From Melieria omissa (Eukaryota; Arthropoda; Insecta; Diptera; Ulidiidae), in NCBI GenBank assembly GCA_963971225.1, contig OZ020269.1:93310865-93374864 (forward strand): 64,000 nt of DNA, written 5' to 3'. Numbering within the stretch: position 1 is the stretch's first letter; each line of letters opens with the position of its first letter. A program made the translations under genes and the position numbers. This document shows, one piece after another, positions 44,376 through 56,417 of this stretch. Below the pieces are notes generated by a model. The model was not told where the DNA came from and did not search any database. It was given only the letters and a program-made list of their open reading frames with translations.

Positions 44376-45587
44376 CTGCATCTCATCAAAATTCCATATA
44401 TTCAAAAATATTAAATTGTACATGTGTCACATCCTTCTTCAAGCCTTTGTACCGTAATCGAGCACAAGTGAACCCATGAAATTTCCCACTCGTACCATGA
44501 TTTCGTAAGCCATTGCAATGGCAGCACAGTTTCACACTTCGTTAGCAATTTTCACTGACTGTAATTGCCAATGCGGTGTACATTTTGCAACAACAAAACA
44601 AAACAAAACAAAAAATTATTGTATGTAAATATCGGCGCTTAACACAATTTCTGCGCCGCTTGAAATGCAACACCTTCTAACAATCTTGGGCCGAGAACAC
44701 CGTTCGAGATACAAGATCACCCTATGTGCGCCGGCATAGGACATCGACAACGTCTAGTTTATGCTTCGTTAATGCGGCGTTAAGTGTAAATTTACGCTGT
44801 TCGTACAACTTGTGGTAGGAGTAGCATTGTGTCGGACGAGACGGTCGCGCTGCTGTGTCGCTTGTACGACAAGCAACAAAATAACCAAAAAACACATTTG
44901 GTGCACCACTTACAGCATAGATCCGAGCAACAAAAACATAAGCAATCACGAATGTGTGTAGGTATGTAGTCACAGCATGCATAGCCACGAATATTTCATA
45001 ATAGTTAGCTGCACCGATTGTGAGAGGCAACCATTGTAATAGTCATATTTCATAAAATAACGAAATCGAGTCGGTTAGTGCCCGAAAGAGCGCCGCCGAG
45101 AATGCCATGAATCACATGCAAAAAGCGGGAGATTGCCACAATGCTCGAAGGGATTTGCCGCCCCGAGCTGGAAAGTTGGCTTGCGGAAAAGCGAAAAACA
45201 CACATTGAAATGTTGGTTATAGGGAAAATTATGAAAATTCGTATATGAGTCAGTAATAAGTATGTCAATTGTGATAGATTTATTGCGTCATAATCACGCC
45301 CGCTCCTTGGGTGAGGCTGAGTTTCAAGTTTTTTGGGGATGTTACATCACATAAAGGTATGAAGATATTTCAGGAAATATTGAAAATATTAAAATTTACA
45401 TATTTTGTAAAAGAACTTTACATGATAATTCTGTTCATAGGCATTTTTTTAAGTTTTTGGTAAGAGATTCAGTAAAAATATTCCCAGTGCACAGGAGAAT
45501 TCATAGCTCCCTCTCCCCTTCCACCCACTTTCTCTTTTTCTTTTCCCATTCTCATTTCCTCTATCAACCTTTTTCCTGAGCCTTAAG
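44376..45587. other. Intergenic; GC-richer block 44.5-45.3 kb
   Basis: Short ORFs only (up to 102 codons on minus, 45030-44722, without a domain). AACAAAACAAAACAAAACAA microsatellite near 44590. Confidence 0.5.
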
Positions 45588-45589
45588 TA

Positions 45590-46208
45590 TAGGGTGTTTA
45601 TTTTAGAGGTTCGTTTTTCGAATAGAGATAAAACTGGCATTTTGTGGTCAAATCTGGCAACTCTAATGTCATTTATGTTCAGTTTGGTTTGCCATTTCAT
45701 CATGAACAGATTGACAAAAGAACAACGCTTGCAAATCGTGCAAATTTATTTCGAAAATAATGGTTCAGTTCGCGAAGTTTACCGCAAGCTCCGTCCATTT
45801 TATGGTCGACATAATCGTCCATCAGAGCAAAATCGGTCCATCCATCGGTTAACCATGGGTCGTTTTCGCACTACGTTTACTCTATGTGATAATACGCATC
45901 CGCAGAGACGTCGAACAGTGCGCACCGAAGAAACAATTGCCGCTGTAGAGCAAAATGTTGAAGAGGACCCGAATGAATCGATTCGCCACCGTGCACAGCA
46001 ATTGGAGCTTTGTCCATCAACTTTAAAAATTGGACCTGTAGAATTGGCTTTATTCGAGCCAGCCGCGGCGGCCACATGCCCGAAATCATATTTAAACATT
46101 AATGGCATAAAATTATCCTTCCAATAAAGCCAAATTGATGGACATTAAAACGATTTTCTTGTGTTTTATTTCAATTCGAAGTTCTATACCTCTAAAAAAC
46201 ACACCCTA
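45590..46208 (+). mobile_element. Tc1/mariner-superfamily element, internally deleted, 619 bp
   Basis: Inverted ends TAGGGTGT(T/G)T(A/T)TTTTAGAGGT with TA on both sides (45588-45589, 46209-46210). An ATG at 45702 opens MNRLTKEQRLQIVQIYFENN followed by an HTH region and EDPNESIRHRAQQLELCPST, the N-terminal DNA-binding half of an IS630-Tc1-mariner transposase. At about 46030 it jumps to the transposase tail (SRGGHMPEIIFKH in the next frame). The whole DDE catalytic core is missing. The truncated frame stays open to 46127, so a DNA-binding-only peptide could in principle be made. Confidence 0.88.
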
Positions 46209-46210
46209 TA

Positions 46211-47635
46211 CAATGGGCTATAGAGCCTGAGTGCTTGGGGTAATGACCTCCCTTAGGTTATTTCCTCGGCTCCCCTTCACATCCATCCATTCATCCATCC
46301 ATATTCCCAGTTGTCCATTTGGAATCAGTTCCTTCTGTAAGCAATTTTAGGCAAGCTACGTTCAAAAGCGGACTAAGGTACCAATGGGGCTCGGTCTCTT
46401 GCATTCTAGATTGTTTATGGTCGGCTGGTTTATGGCTCAATGGCTGGTATCGACCTTAATTCCTTTTGCAATCCAAAATTCTCTCATTAGAAGTATTCCC
46501 ATGCCATGAATGTTGGGATTAGAAAATTATATTGGGTGCTCTAAAATTCTGAAATTATCGTTTTATGCGGGAACACCGAAATCGAAAAAAATATTTTGCG
46601 TGGGTCGTAAGATGTGAATAGTTGTTTTGAGGGGCATTAAAAACTTTTTGGGACGTATTATCCCAGTTGTCCCGAAAGGGTTAAAGTTGTGGTAAATAGA
46701 TTCTCCAAGTAATGCGGAATACCAGTGATATATCTAAGTTTAGCCTGTTTGAGGCTAAATTCTTCCTTTGTTTTATGACTTAACACTAGAAAGATCATTG
46801 CGGTAATTTTGACGGGTTTTCATTTTTAGATATCTGTATTTTCTTTAGTATTTTTATCAATTTTTGTTTTGATGATTTTTATCTTTTTATCGGGTTCTAT
46901 AATTAATATTACAATTAGGTCTCTACAGTTACAATTAGCAAATCCGATTTGTACTTTCCGAGATATCAACAAATATAATGTGCAGTCTTTGTAGGTATAG
47001 AAAATTGGGGTTAACACTAGAAACCTTGAACCTTGAACTACCGATTTCCGATGAAGAAAACTTTACGCATTGAACAAATCTTTCCTCAACGATTAAGTTT
47101 TAGATAGAAGAGAGATAGTCAAAAGAGCTTTACATGAAAATCCATTTATTTAGTCAATCTGGTTATTACTTTTTTTTGTATTACCACTAAGTAATGCTGA
47201 AATTTAAAGATTCCTCCGTCTAATAATAATGGGCGATTTTTTGTTGAAATTTCGAATTTTCAGTGCAAGCAATGATGAATGATTTTCACTAAAAAGATCA
47301 AAGCAATTTTGTTTTCATTTTGAAAAAACTGATGGTCCCATCAAATTGAATAATGAGGTATTTTCAATCTTTTTGACTATCTAGCTTTATTAAGCTTTGA
47401 CAGATTTAGATTATTGTTTTGAAGATTCCCGGTCACAATGCTGAATACAACTTTTTTTCTGATAATCACCTTTCTTCGTGGGCATTACAAACCCTCTACA
47501 AAACTACTCACTAACCTCGAAGGAGTATTCAACCTTTACCTTCTCTATTTTTAAAGTCAAACGGCTTTTTCGGAAGTCTTAAGTCGCAGTCATTACATCT
47601 AGTAATTAATAATTTTAAGGTCTTCTTAACATTTT
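46211..47635. other. No gene recognised
   Basis: CATC microsatellite at 46271-46300. An isolated CCCGAAAGGGTTAA near 46672 resembles a TTAA-MITE end without a partner. AT-rich and otherwise featureless. Confidence 0.5.
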
Positions 47636-47760
47636 TCAAATAAAAAGAACCATTCCCCCGCCCCCCTTGTTTCCCCATCAGCTTGAAATGTGTGCTGTAA
47701 CATATGTTGAAAAAAAACAGTGTTGCATACACATTTCAAAACGGGTGAAATATTAGATAT
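47636..47760 (+). mobile_element. SINE family 1 fragment
   Basis: AGCTTGAAATGTGTGCTGTA, then GTTGAAAAAAAACAGTGTTG and CATTTCAAAACGGGTGAAAT match the 3' body of the copies at 60751 and (inverted) 14609. Head and tail are absent. Confidence 0.7.
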
Positions 47761-48429
47761 CAATCTCCTCTCCTTCCCTATCCTTCATGGGTATAGTACA
47801 ATGGTCCAAAGGCAAATGTACAATGGACTGAGTGCTATATAAGCCTTCTAGCCTTCCTGCCCCCTTAAGAAAAAAAGAAAAAACCGTACTAGTCCTTTTC
47901 AAAATGTATCAAAGTGTCTGAACTAAAGTTGATATGTCAGAATTGACAATTCACAGATATTTACATAAAATAAATAGACATACCACTTCTGGAAGTGGGC
48001 GTTACTTTCGACATGTTGTAAATATTACTATGCTCTTTTTTTAGGACATTTTATATATACAACAAAACCTCACCACCCACGTAGGGCAATTGCATACATT
48101 TTTTCCCAGAAGAAAATTTTATAAAATAATTGTTTATAAAGCCTATCGTTTTGGCATCGTGTAGCGCAGTGCGAATTCGATTTAACTACGACGAGAACGA
48201 TGGGCAATTTGAGATTGAAATTGTATTGACAAGCGGGCCACCAACAAATATTGCATACACTGAAAAGATTGAAATTTAAAGACTGAAGTGATACTCGTAA
48301 AAGATTTGAGGGTTTGCATTGTATTAAATCCGTCTATTTGTTTTTATTTTGACACCATTTTGCCAGTTGTTGGTATATTAACTACAAGATTTTAAAGACC
48401 CGCAACCTTAAAGCAACCCTGACTAACGC
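47761..48429. other. No gene recognised
   Basis: Mixed sequence between the SINE fragment and the tandem array; short ORFs only. Confidence 0.5.
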
Positions 48430-49810
48430 ATTTGTCCTGGAGAAAGAGAGAGAATCAAAAGTGACTGTTCGAAAAGTGATTGTTCATCAATGTAGCAAGA
48501 GACCACTTGAAATATTTGGAGTGATTTTTCTGGAAGAAGGTGAAGTTGAATTCGTATAAGTTTCGGCTGTTTTAGAGAGAGATACAGAATCAAAAGTGAT
48601 TCTCAACGAAGGGTTATTTATCCATGTGTCAAAGGTCGGTCGATTGAGTCCAATTGATATATCAATTATTTTGGGAGATGGTTTTAAAGTTATATTCAAA
48701 TAAGTTTCGGTTATTTTAGAGTGTGAAATAGAGTCTAAAGTGACCGCTAACGAAAGGTACGAGAGAATTATCCATCAATGTAGCAACAGACGGTCGGTTG
48801 AATCCAACTGAAATATGTGGAATGATTGTTCTGGAAGAAGGTTTTGAAGTTTTAAGTTCGTATAAGTTTCGGTTGTTTTAGAGAAAGAAACAGGATCGAA
48901 AGTGATCATCAACGAAGGGTTATTTATCAATGTGTCAAAGGTCGGTCGATTGAGTCCAATTGAAATATAGTTTACTCTGGGAGATGGTTTTGAAGTTATG
49001 TTCACATAAGTTTCGGATGTTTTAGAGACAAAATCAAAAGAGACCACTAACTAAGGGTTTAGAACACAAAATCAAAAGAGACCACTAACTAAGGGTTCGG
49101 GAGCATTATCCATCAATGTAGCAAAGGTCGATCCGTTGAGTCTAATTTAAATATTTGGAATAATTGTTCTGAGAGAAGGTGTTAAAGTTGAGTTCATATA
49201 GTTTTCGGTTGTTTTAGAGAAAGAAACAGAATCAAAAGTGATCATCACCGAAGGGTTATTTATCAATGTGTCAAAGGTCGGTCGTTGGAGTACAATTGGA
49301 ATATCGACTATTCTGGGAGATGGTTTTTAAGTTCAATTCACGCAAGCTTCGGCTGTTTTAGAGGGAAAGAGAGAGAGAGAAAATCAAAAGTGACAGCCAG
49401 ATAAGGGTTCGGGATCAATATCCATCAATGTAGCAATGGACGATCAGTTGAATCCAATTGAAATATTTGGAATGATTGTTCTGAGAGCAAATCTTGAAGT
49501 TGAGTTCGTATAAGTTTAGTTTATTCTAGAGAGAATCGAAAGTGATCGTCAAGGAAGGACTCGTGAGCATTGTTCGTCAATGTAGCAAAGGTCGGTCTGT
49601 TGAAGTATTGATTAAATATTCTGGGAGATGCAACGACAACGGACGGTCGGAAATATTTGGAATGAGAATGGGAGGAAGTGTTGAACTTAAATTCACAAAA
49701 GTTTCGGTTGTTTTAGAGTTGGAAACAGAATTGAAAGTGACCACTAACGAAGGGCTCGGGAGCATTATCCATCAATGTAGCAAAGATCGATCCGTTGAGT
49801 TTAATTAAAC
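48430..49810. repeat. Complex tandem array: ~150-bp A/B units in ~300-340-bp dimers
   Basis: Each unit contains AGTTTCGG.TGTTTTAGAG and (G)AATCAAAAGTGA. Type A units then carry CCATCAATGTAGCAA (near 48485, 48775, 49110, 49425, 49770) and type B units TCAATGTGTCAAAGGTCGGT (near 48620, 48930, 49265); the unit near 49577 is mixed. Spacing of the TTCGG motif alternates about 141-195 bp; dimers are 299-355 bp. The minus strand is partly open with a repeating protein-like phrase (TFDSVS-SKTTETYTN, then ISIGLNRPTFDTLINNPSL), but indels break the frame between units. Confidence 0.85.
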
Positions 49811-51786
49811 TATTTAGAACGAGTTTTTTGGCTGAAGTTGAAAACTTATAATTTCACACTGCATCAGGGGTGCGTAAGTTCCCAAACTGCAAAAATGTGA
49901 ACACTATCACTCAAAATGTTTCCTCACAACAGCGATAATTCTCAGTGTAAGATATAAGTCATCAAGCAAAAGCTGGGTTTTCCTTTTTCGTACAAATAAC
50001 AACTCAGTCAACAAAGAATGAAATCGAATAATACGCTTCCCTATATTTGCATGCATTAAATTCACACACACACACACACACAAACACTTATAGAAGCAAA
50101 CGTACGGCAAGTCGAGCTGTTTTCCGCTCGACCTGACATGGCGAGCGTCTACGCAGATTAAGACGCGAGCAATTTTTATTGCCGCATTTTCACAATCAAA
50201 TTAAATAACGATAAATTGTCGTCGATCTTAAGTGCGGTGCGCGGTGCGTATGCGCATGCGTCGGCGCTGCATTGGGGCGCATGCGCGTTACATACGCGTA
50301 CGCGCGTATGAGCGTATGCTGATGTATTGCACACGTATGACCGTGCGACGATCTGGCGGTGCGGCGCGCTGATGGCTAATCATTGTCGAGTCGAGTTATG
50401 ACGCGATCGTTAGTCAATTATGCAGACTTTTCGTCATAAGTCAGCCGGAGTGGCGACGTTGTGCGACGCGCCACACTTAACGACGGCTATCAACAGAGTC
50501 GGCAGCCGCCTGCGACTACCCTGCGCGCACCCGCCTGTCGTCACAGCTCGAGCTGAGTTGTTGTGACTGTGCGCAACACCGTGTCGCAGCCATGATTGCT
50601 GCAGCAAATTGACCGCCTTCCCAGCGCTGCGACTGCGACTCTGACTCTGGCTGCGGCTGCGGTTACGACGACTGCGGTAAGTGCAACAACGCAAGCTTCC
50701 AAATAAGGGCGGCACATGTGAAGTGAGGAAGCTATAACTTGGCTTGGAAGCGACGTACGGCGATTGCGTTTCCACTTTCTGGTTGATTGTTGGAAAAATG
50801 TACAACATTTCACCAAACTGTGGCGGGCCGGGTGACAGATGCGAGCCGAAATTTGATTAGAAGTGCCATATGGTCTGATGCGCGCGCCACGAGGTGTTTC
50901 TGGCGACATACTAACAACAAAAACAACAACCGCTACGTTAGCGTTTGTGTGCGCTTCAATGTGTATGTTGGTGTGTGTGTGAGTTTGGCTTTGTGCAATT
51001 ACAGTGGGGAGTCATCGCTGTTTATTTTGGTTGGCGACTGGTGACGGTGGCGGCGGCTGTTGTTGCGGCCACCACTGTCACTGCGGCTACTGTCGCTGCA
51101 CACAAATGGAGTGAGGTCGCTCAGAATCGACAAATACGGTACAAAAACATCAGAATCGACAACCAGCAGCCAACAACCGCCACTAAGTCAGCGAGTTGCA
51201 ACACCAAAACTGTACGGACGCAAGCAGTCCGGTCGGCAGTCAGGCTGCCGCGTATGAGAATTTCTCACAACGACAGCAACAACGACGGCGCAATGCTGAA
51301 AACGTGAAACGCATACAGCGGCACAGTTAAGTGGATTGTTAACTGTGGTTGTTGTTGTTGTTGTTGTTGCGGCTCCTGTGCGCTCACTGCACTCTCGTTT
51401 CGATCGAGTCCAATCGATCGGATCGATCGATTGCTTGTTCGATGGACGATTAAGCATTTCAGCACGTGAGCGACCAAAAGTGAACTGAAACCATCCAAAA
51501 TACAAGCAACAACAACAAAATACGCAAAGCGAAAAGGGGCGACAAAAAAGTCCAAAAACTTTGCAAAAACGAAAAAAACGATAATAAATGAAAATCAAAA
51601 CAAAGCTGACATTGTTGGAGAGCGGGTGGCGGAACGGGTTGGTTGATGTTTCAACATTGCATTTTTGTTGGAGATGGTATAATGTCAGTGCAACTTCGAG
51701 AATTCTGTGTGAACATTTCCCGAATGATTAAATCCATGAACTCTAACTGCATTCACAATCATCCTCACATATTGCTAAGTTTTTGG
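49811..51786. other. Intergenic; GC-rich single-copy block 50.1-51.6 kb, no gene assigned
   Basis: CA tract at 50064-50083 and GTT repeats at 51346-51369. Alternating purine/pyrimidine DNA lies at 50246-50325. ORFs to 136 codons overlap on both strands (e.g. minus 51598-51188, plus 50945-51307) and are rich in Arg/Ser/Thr/Ala from CAA/GTT repeats; no domain found. Confidence 0.45.
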
Positions 51787-51794
51787 CTGAGTGC

Positions 51795-52379
51795 CAGTGT
51801 TGCCAGATCAGGAGATTTCCTCCTAGATTTAGGAGATCCTTTTCCTGTTAGGATAATTTTTAGGAGGAATAATTGTTTAGGAGAAAATTAAGGAGATTTA
51901 TAGTATATTTCAGGTTAGGGCATTTTTCGGATCCTGAGTGGATTTTTGGGAGATTTTTGGATAACGAAGGATGTATTGGGAACACTGGCAAAAATATTTC
52001 GGCAACTGTTTTAATAGTCGAAGCACCTATTGTGTTAAAATTTTGTAAGCTTGCAAAATGTAAGCTCGTTCTAAGTCGTTCTCACTTATTGCTGTCACAA
52101 TGAAATTCCGCCAAAATGGCACTTTTTATTTAATTCATTTGTCGTATGTTTTGGTTTTGTTAAGTTTTTGTTGTTGAGTTGAAGATGAATAAAAAAGGCT
52201 GCAAAAAAAATATTATATGTAGGTATATATTTTTATTTTCTTACGAGAAGTTCAATTCTTTTAAAATGACGCAAATTATAAAAAGAAAATGTAGGAGATT
52301 TTTTTTTTACTTTTGGGAGGAAATTTCAATATTTGTTTTTAATTTAGGAGAAAGTCATTTCAGGTATCTGGCAACACTG
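51795..52379 (-). mobile_element. hAT-type non-autonomous element, copy 2
   Basis: Ends CAGTGTTGCCAGAT and ATCTGGCAACACTG; perfect 8-bp duplication CTGAGTGC (51787-51794, 52380-52387). Interior GGAGAAA/GGAGGAA motifs show that it lies in reverse orientation to 37176 and 55630. Length is 585 bp. The perfect target duplication suggests a fairly recent insertion. Confidence 0.92.
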
Positions 52380-52387
52380 CTGAGTGC

Positions 52388-53110
52388 TAACTATTAAAGG
52401 CCTTTGACCTATCCATTCTCAATTATCAAATCCAAAAAGTATCTGAAGAATTTATGAAAAAAACGTTTGAAAAGTCAAACAATGGTTCTTCAAGTGGCAG
52501 TTCGAACTTTGTACAAAACTTTGAAATTTGTTTGTACTTGTATATTTGTGTAAAAACTGGTTATTGCTAACCAATCTTGGCGGCATTGCTAAAGGACTTT
52601 AAGTCTTAGTTAAACTATGAATAAAAGGCAAGAGCTCCTTCTAACTAAATTTATGATTGTACATGGACTGTAAGTGGCATTTTGCTTGAACCCAAAATTC
52701 TACATTTATAGAACTTTTAAGATTTGAGAACAAAAACTATGATTAATAGATTAAGCAGATCTTTTTTTAAGGACACCAGGCCATTGAGTTTCGAGTTGTT
52801 GTAGTGAAATGGTAAATGTAGTTGAATATGTTAGTGTAAAGCTCGCACTATATGAAGAATTGACTACCTTCCCGAAAGCGTAGATCCAAAGATAAAAAAC
52901 AAAAAAATATTAGAAGTGTTTTATTTTTTTTAAGGTTTCATAAAAAACAAAGCTTTTACTGTCCTGTGGTTAAACACAATGGACTCACTGAAACACTTTA
53001 GTCTTATAAACAGCTGATAGTTGAGTTCATAATTCATAGTTTGACTAGGCCGAAGTATCTTCTAGCATACAGAACTCTTTCAAATCTTTCTAAAATGTAA
53101 TTTTAGTTGG
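52388..53110. other. No gene recognised
   Basis: AT-rich; ORFs short. Confidence 0.5.
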
Positions 53111-53270
53111 CAGGGGCGGATTTAGAAAAATATTTTGGTGAGTTTTCAAAAAGTAATTCTTTAATATTCATAAAATTCCTTTTAATTTGTATTTTAATTT
53201 TAATTTTTTTAAAGTCGATCGTAATATTTCGGGGTGTTCAACCCCCAAAACGCCCCTGGATCCGCCACTG
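53111..53270. mobile_element. Short hAT-like MITE
   Basis: Left end CAGGGGCGGATTTAG and right end CTGGATCCGCCACTG (inverse CAGTGGCGGATCCAG) are imperfect inverted repeats of a type common at hAT ends. Length is 160 bp. The flanking 8-mers do not match, so the target duplication has decayed or the boundary is off. Confidence 0.55.
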
Positions 53271-55629
53271 GCGTCAGTGCTAACTTTGTAGTCGTTTCGG
53301 CGCCATTTTGTTTGGTATTGTTTTTGATCTACTTGTCTTAAAAATATAAATTACACAAAAACCCTTAAATTTCTTTCCCAAAATTGTTTGTCTCAGACTT
53401 GTTTGGGACCTGTTTTTGGTTTGAATGATTAACAGAATGGGATGGCTTCTGTTATAAGCGTTCAAGGACCCGAATTAAAGTGCATAACTGTAGTGTAATG
53501 GATCAAAATTTATGAATATCGGTGATGAAATCTGTTAAAAGGCTTTAAAGTGCAACAAAATTAATGAATGAAGCCCCATGGACATCAGTTTTACCCAAGT
53601 TTCAATAACCCTGCGATTTCAGAATACAATTTGGGCATTTGAAAATATCCCTTTTTGAAAATTCACTTTTCCAGTGACCAGTTTTGTCATCTCCAACATG
53701 TGCCACTTAACCTTCTGCTGGCGATTGAGCCCAATTTCGTTTAGTGTGTCGTATGTCGTTGTTATTGTGAAGGCATTTTATTTTTGCGTTTTTTGTTTTC
53801 TTTAAAGTTTCCGCAATATTTTCGAAGGTTCTTTTTTGCTGTTGCATTTTTGTTTGTGTTGTGTGTATGTGTGTGTGGATTTTTTGGGGTTTCACGAAGC
53901 GCTTGAGTTGTTGTCAGACAGCAGAGACAAACTAAAAAAACAAAAATGAACGGACAAAAGACACTGGCGAACGGAATGGAACGGAACGAACGGAAAGGCA
54001 TGTCACAGGAGTCAACGATGCATACTCGTCGTTCAGCGAGCCACAATGCAGCCACAAGACAAGCAGCAGCAACAACAAAACAATCTGCGGTTGGTAGACG
54101 CGCGCAGTGGCACCAGAGACCCAAAACCGCTCGCATGCCACGCGTGCCAAGCCGAAGGCGAGCCATGGCTACCGCGTGAGGGGAGGATGGGTTGCCGAAA
54201 ATTGCAGCGGATATTTGCCGAAAAAATGCGGTTTACACTTGCGGCCATTGTACGTGAGGCGCGAGTGGCATGAAACGGTGGATCGCGGATCGTATCGCAT
54301 CGCATCGGCGGCGTATCGGATAATGACCGTTGGGTATCAGTTTTAGCCAAGGAGCGTCTCGGCGCGTTTAAGACGGGTGTGAAATTTGGCGCGAGCGAAC
54401 AAGTGGACCGGCAGCGGCGCGCTGGTGGCGGCTTCTCGCAATGTACTTGCGCGCAGTCCAATCAATGCCGGGAATTCATGCGCTGCACACAAAAACAGCA
54501 GCCACACACATACACGCACGCGCCGAGATAATCGTATTTGTATTAGCCTCAAATGAAAATGAAACGCAACAACACAAACAAAAGCATTACGAATAAAGTC
54601 AACGGCATAAAAATAACCAACGAATTTGATTTACAACGTGAAAAAAGCCAACGTTTGCAACATTGCGCCGCCTCAAACTATCCGCGCCACTCGCTTATGG
54701 ACGCGCACAGTAAACGCTGGCGCGCTGGCAGTCAGCAGTGTAAAATGTAATAAACGTTAATTCGCAAATAATTGCAGACCGCCAAGAAATGAATTGCTCA
54801 ATCGGCGCCATCAACTCCACCAAAAGGGTCTCGTCTTGATATCTTAATGGCAATCAAGCGGCGATGATGCGCTCCTCGCGCTGGCAAATTCCGAATTATT
54901 GTATGCAAAAAACACACTCACACTCACACACACACACACACACTTAAGTGTACAACATTGCGGATAGGATGTGTGTGTTTGCAGGATGAATTATGCATAC
55001 ATCAAGGCAGCAACACTGCAACTACCCATACGCGCACGCCGCAGACAGCCAGAGGGACGGACGAACAGACAGACAGCCAGGCAGCCAGACATAGGGCACT
55101 CTTACAAGTGTTTTATTACTATTTATTTTACAAATAAACGCCGATTCGACCGAAAATTATTAATGGCACTGCAAACAGTGTCGTTTTTCTTCGGGAAGCA
55201 GCGCGCATTACGGGCGCCTGAATTATAATAGAAGAGCCTTTGTGCCTTCGTTGGGTCGTTTAAGACGGAGTCGATGAAGCTGCCAAATGGATTTAGAAGG
55301 GTCTAAGACTTGAGTAAATATTGTCTATTAACGTCAAGCAGTGCTTTATTGGCTCGAATTTTGGTTCAAGCAACAACAAAATTGCGTAAAAATAAAGTTT
55401 TCTTACAAATCGTTTCAGTTATAGATCGCAACAGATTAGAAATGGGTTGGCTATGCACAACGTGCATGACTGATTTAGTGTGTTCAGGGCAGTGGGAAAG
55501 AGAAAATCCAAGTCCGGAGTTGTGCCTTACAAGAAGAACCTCTCTCTATTATTGAGAAAACATCCACAAAATGACGAAACCCATTTCCCCAAACACCTGA
55601 GTAGGAATGAAGCCGACAACCCCATTTTT
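53271..55629. other. Intergenic; GC-rich single-copy block 53.8-55.2 kb
   Basis: CA tract at 54917-54943. ORFs to 142 codons (minus 54461-54033) overlap on both strands without a motif. Two GTCCGGAG/CAGTGGGA-like patches near 55490 are unremarkable. Confidence 0.45.
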
Positions 55630-56205
55630 CAGCGTTGCCAGATACCTAAAATGAGTTTCTCCTGAATCTTAAAAAAGTACTGAAATTTCCTCCCAAAAGT
55701 TAAAAAAACATCTCCAATTTGTTTACCTAATTTGCGTAATTTTTAAGGAAAACTTCTCATAAAAAATAAAAATATAGGTAAACATATAATTTTATTTATG
55801 CAGCCATTTTTTATTCATCTTTGACTTAAAAACAAAAACTTAACAAAAACCAAACCCATAACAAGTGAATTAAACAAAAAGTTTATCGGTTTTGACGCGA
55901 TTTCATTGTAACAGCAATAAGTGAGAACGAGATAGAAAAAGCTTACATTTTGTGAGCTTACAAATTTTTAATAGGGTGCTTTGACTATTAAAATAGTTGC
56001 CAAAATATGTTTTGTTGCCAGTGTACCCGATAAATCATACTTCGTCATCCAAAAATCTCTTGAGAATCAGCTAAGGATGCGAAAAATCCCCCAACATAAA
56101 ATATAAATCTCCTAAACTTTCTCCTAAACAATTTTTCCTCTAAAAATTCTCCTAAACGGCCAAGAATCTTCTAAATATAGGAAATCTCCTGATCTGGTAA
56201 CACTG
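55630..56205 (+). mobile_element. hAT-type non-autonomous element, copy 3 (older)
   Basis: Ends CAGCGTTGCCAGAT and ATCTGGTAACACTG each carry one mutation. The flanks CCATTTTT and TAATTTCT match at 5 of 8 positions. The interior is collinear with copies 1 and 2. Mutated ends and a decayed duplication mark this as the oldest copy. Confidence 0.85.
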
Positions 56206-56365
56206 TAATTTCTTTAGCTCCTATTGTGGCTGTAGAGTACAGCAGCGAACATCTTCTAAAGCCACGTGTCTAACACTATTGTCTCTAATAAAGCTTGGAA
56301 ATTTCACAGGTTTAAGTAGGTTACGTTTTTTTCTGGCAGTGGAGACGATTGTGTTACGTCTCCAC

Positions 56366-56417
56366 GAAGGTGTTACGATATGCCGAAGAACCAAAGCTTC
56401 GGCATATCGTAACACCT
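56366..56417. repeat. Perfect 22-bp inverted repeat with 8-nt loop
   Basis: Left arm 56366-56387 (starting AAGGTGTTACG) and right arm 56396-56417 are exact reverse complements, separated by AACCAAAG. It would form a long hairpin in single-stranded DNA or RNA. No TE ends or flanking duplications were found. Confidence 0.9.
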
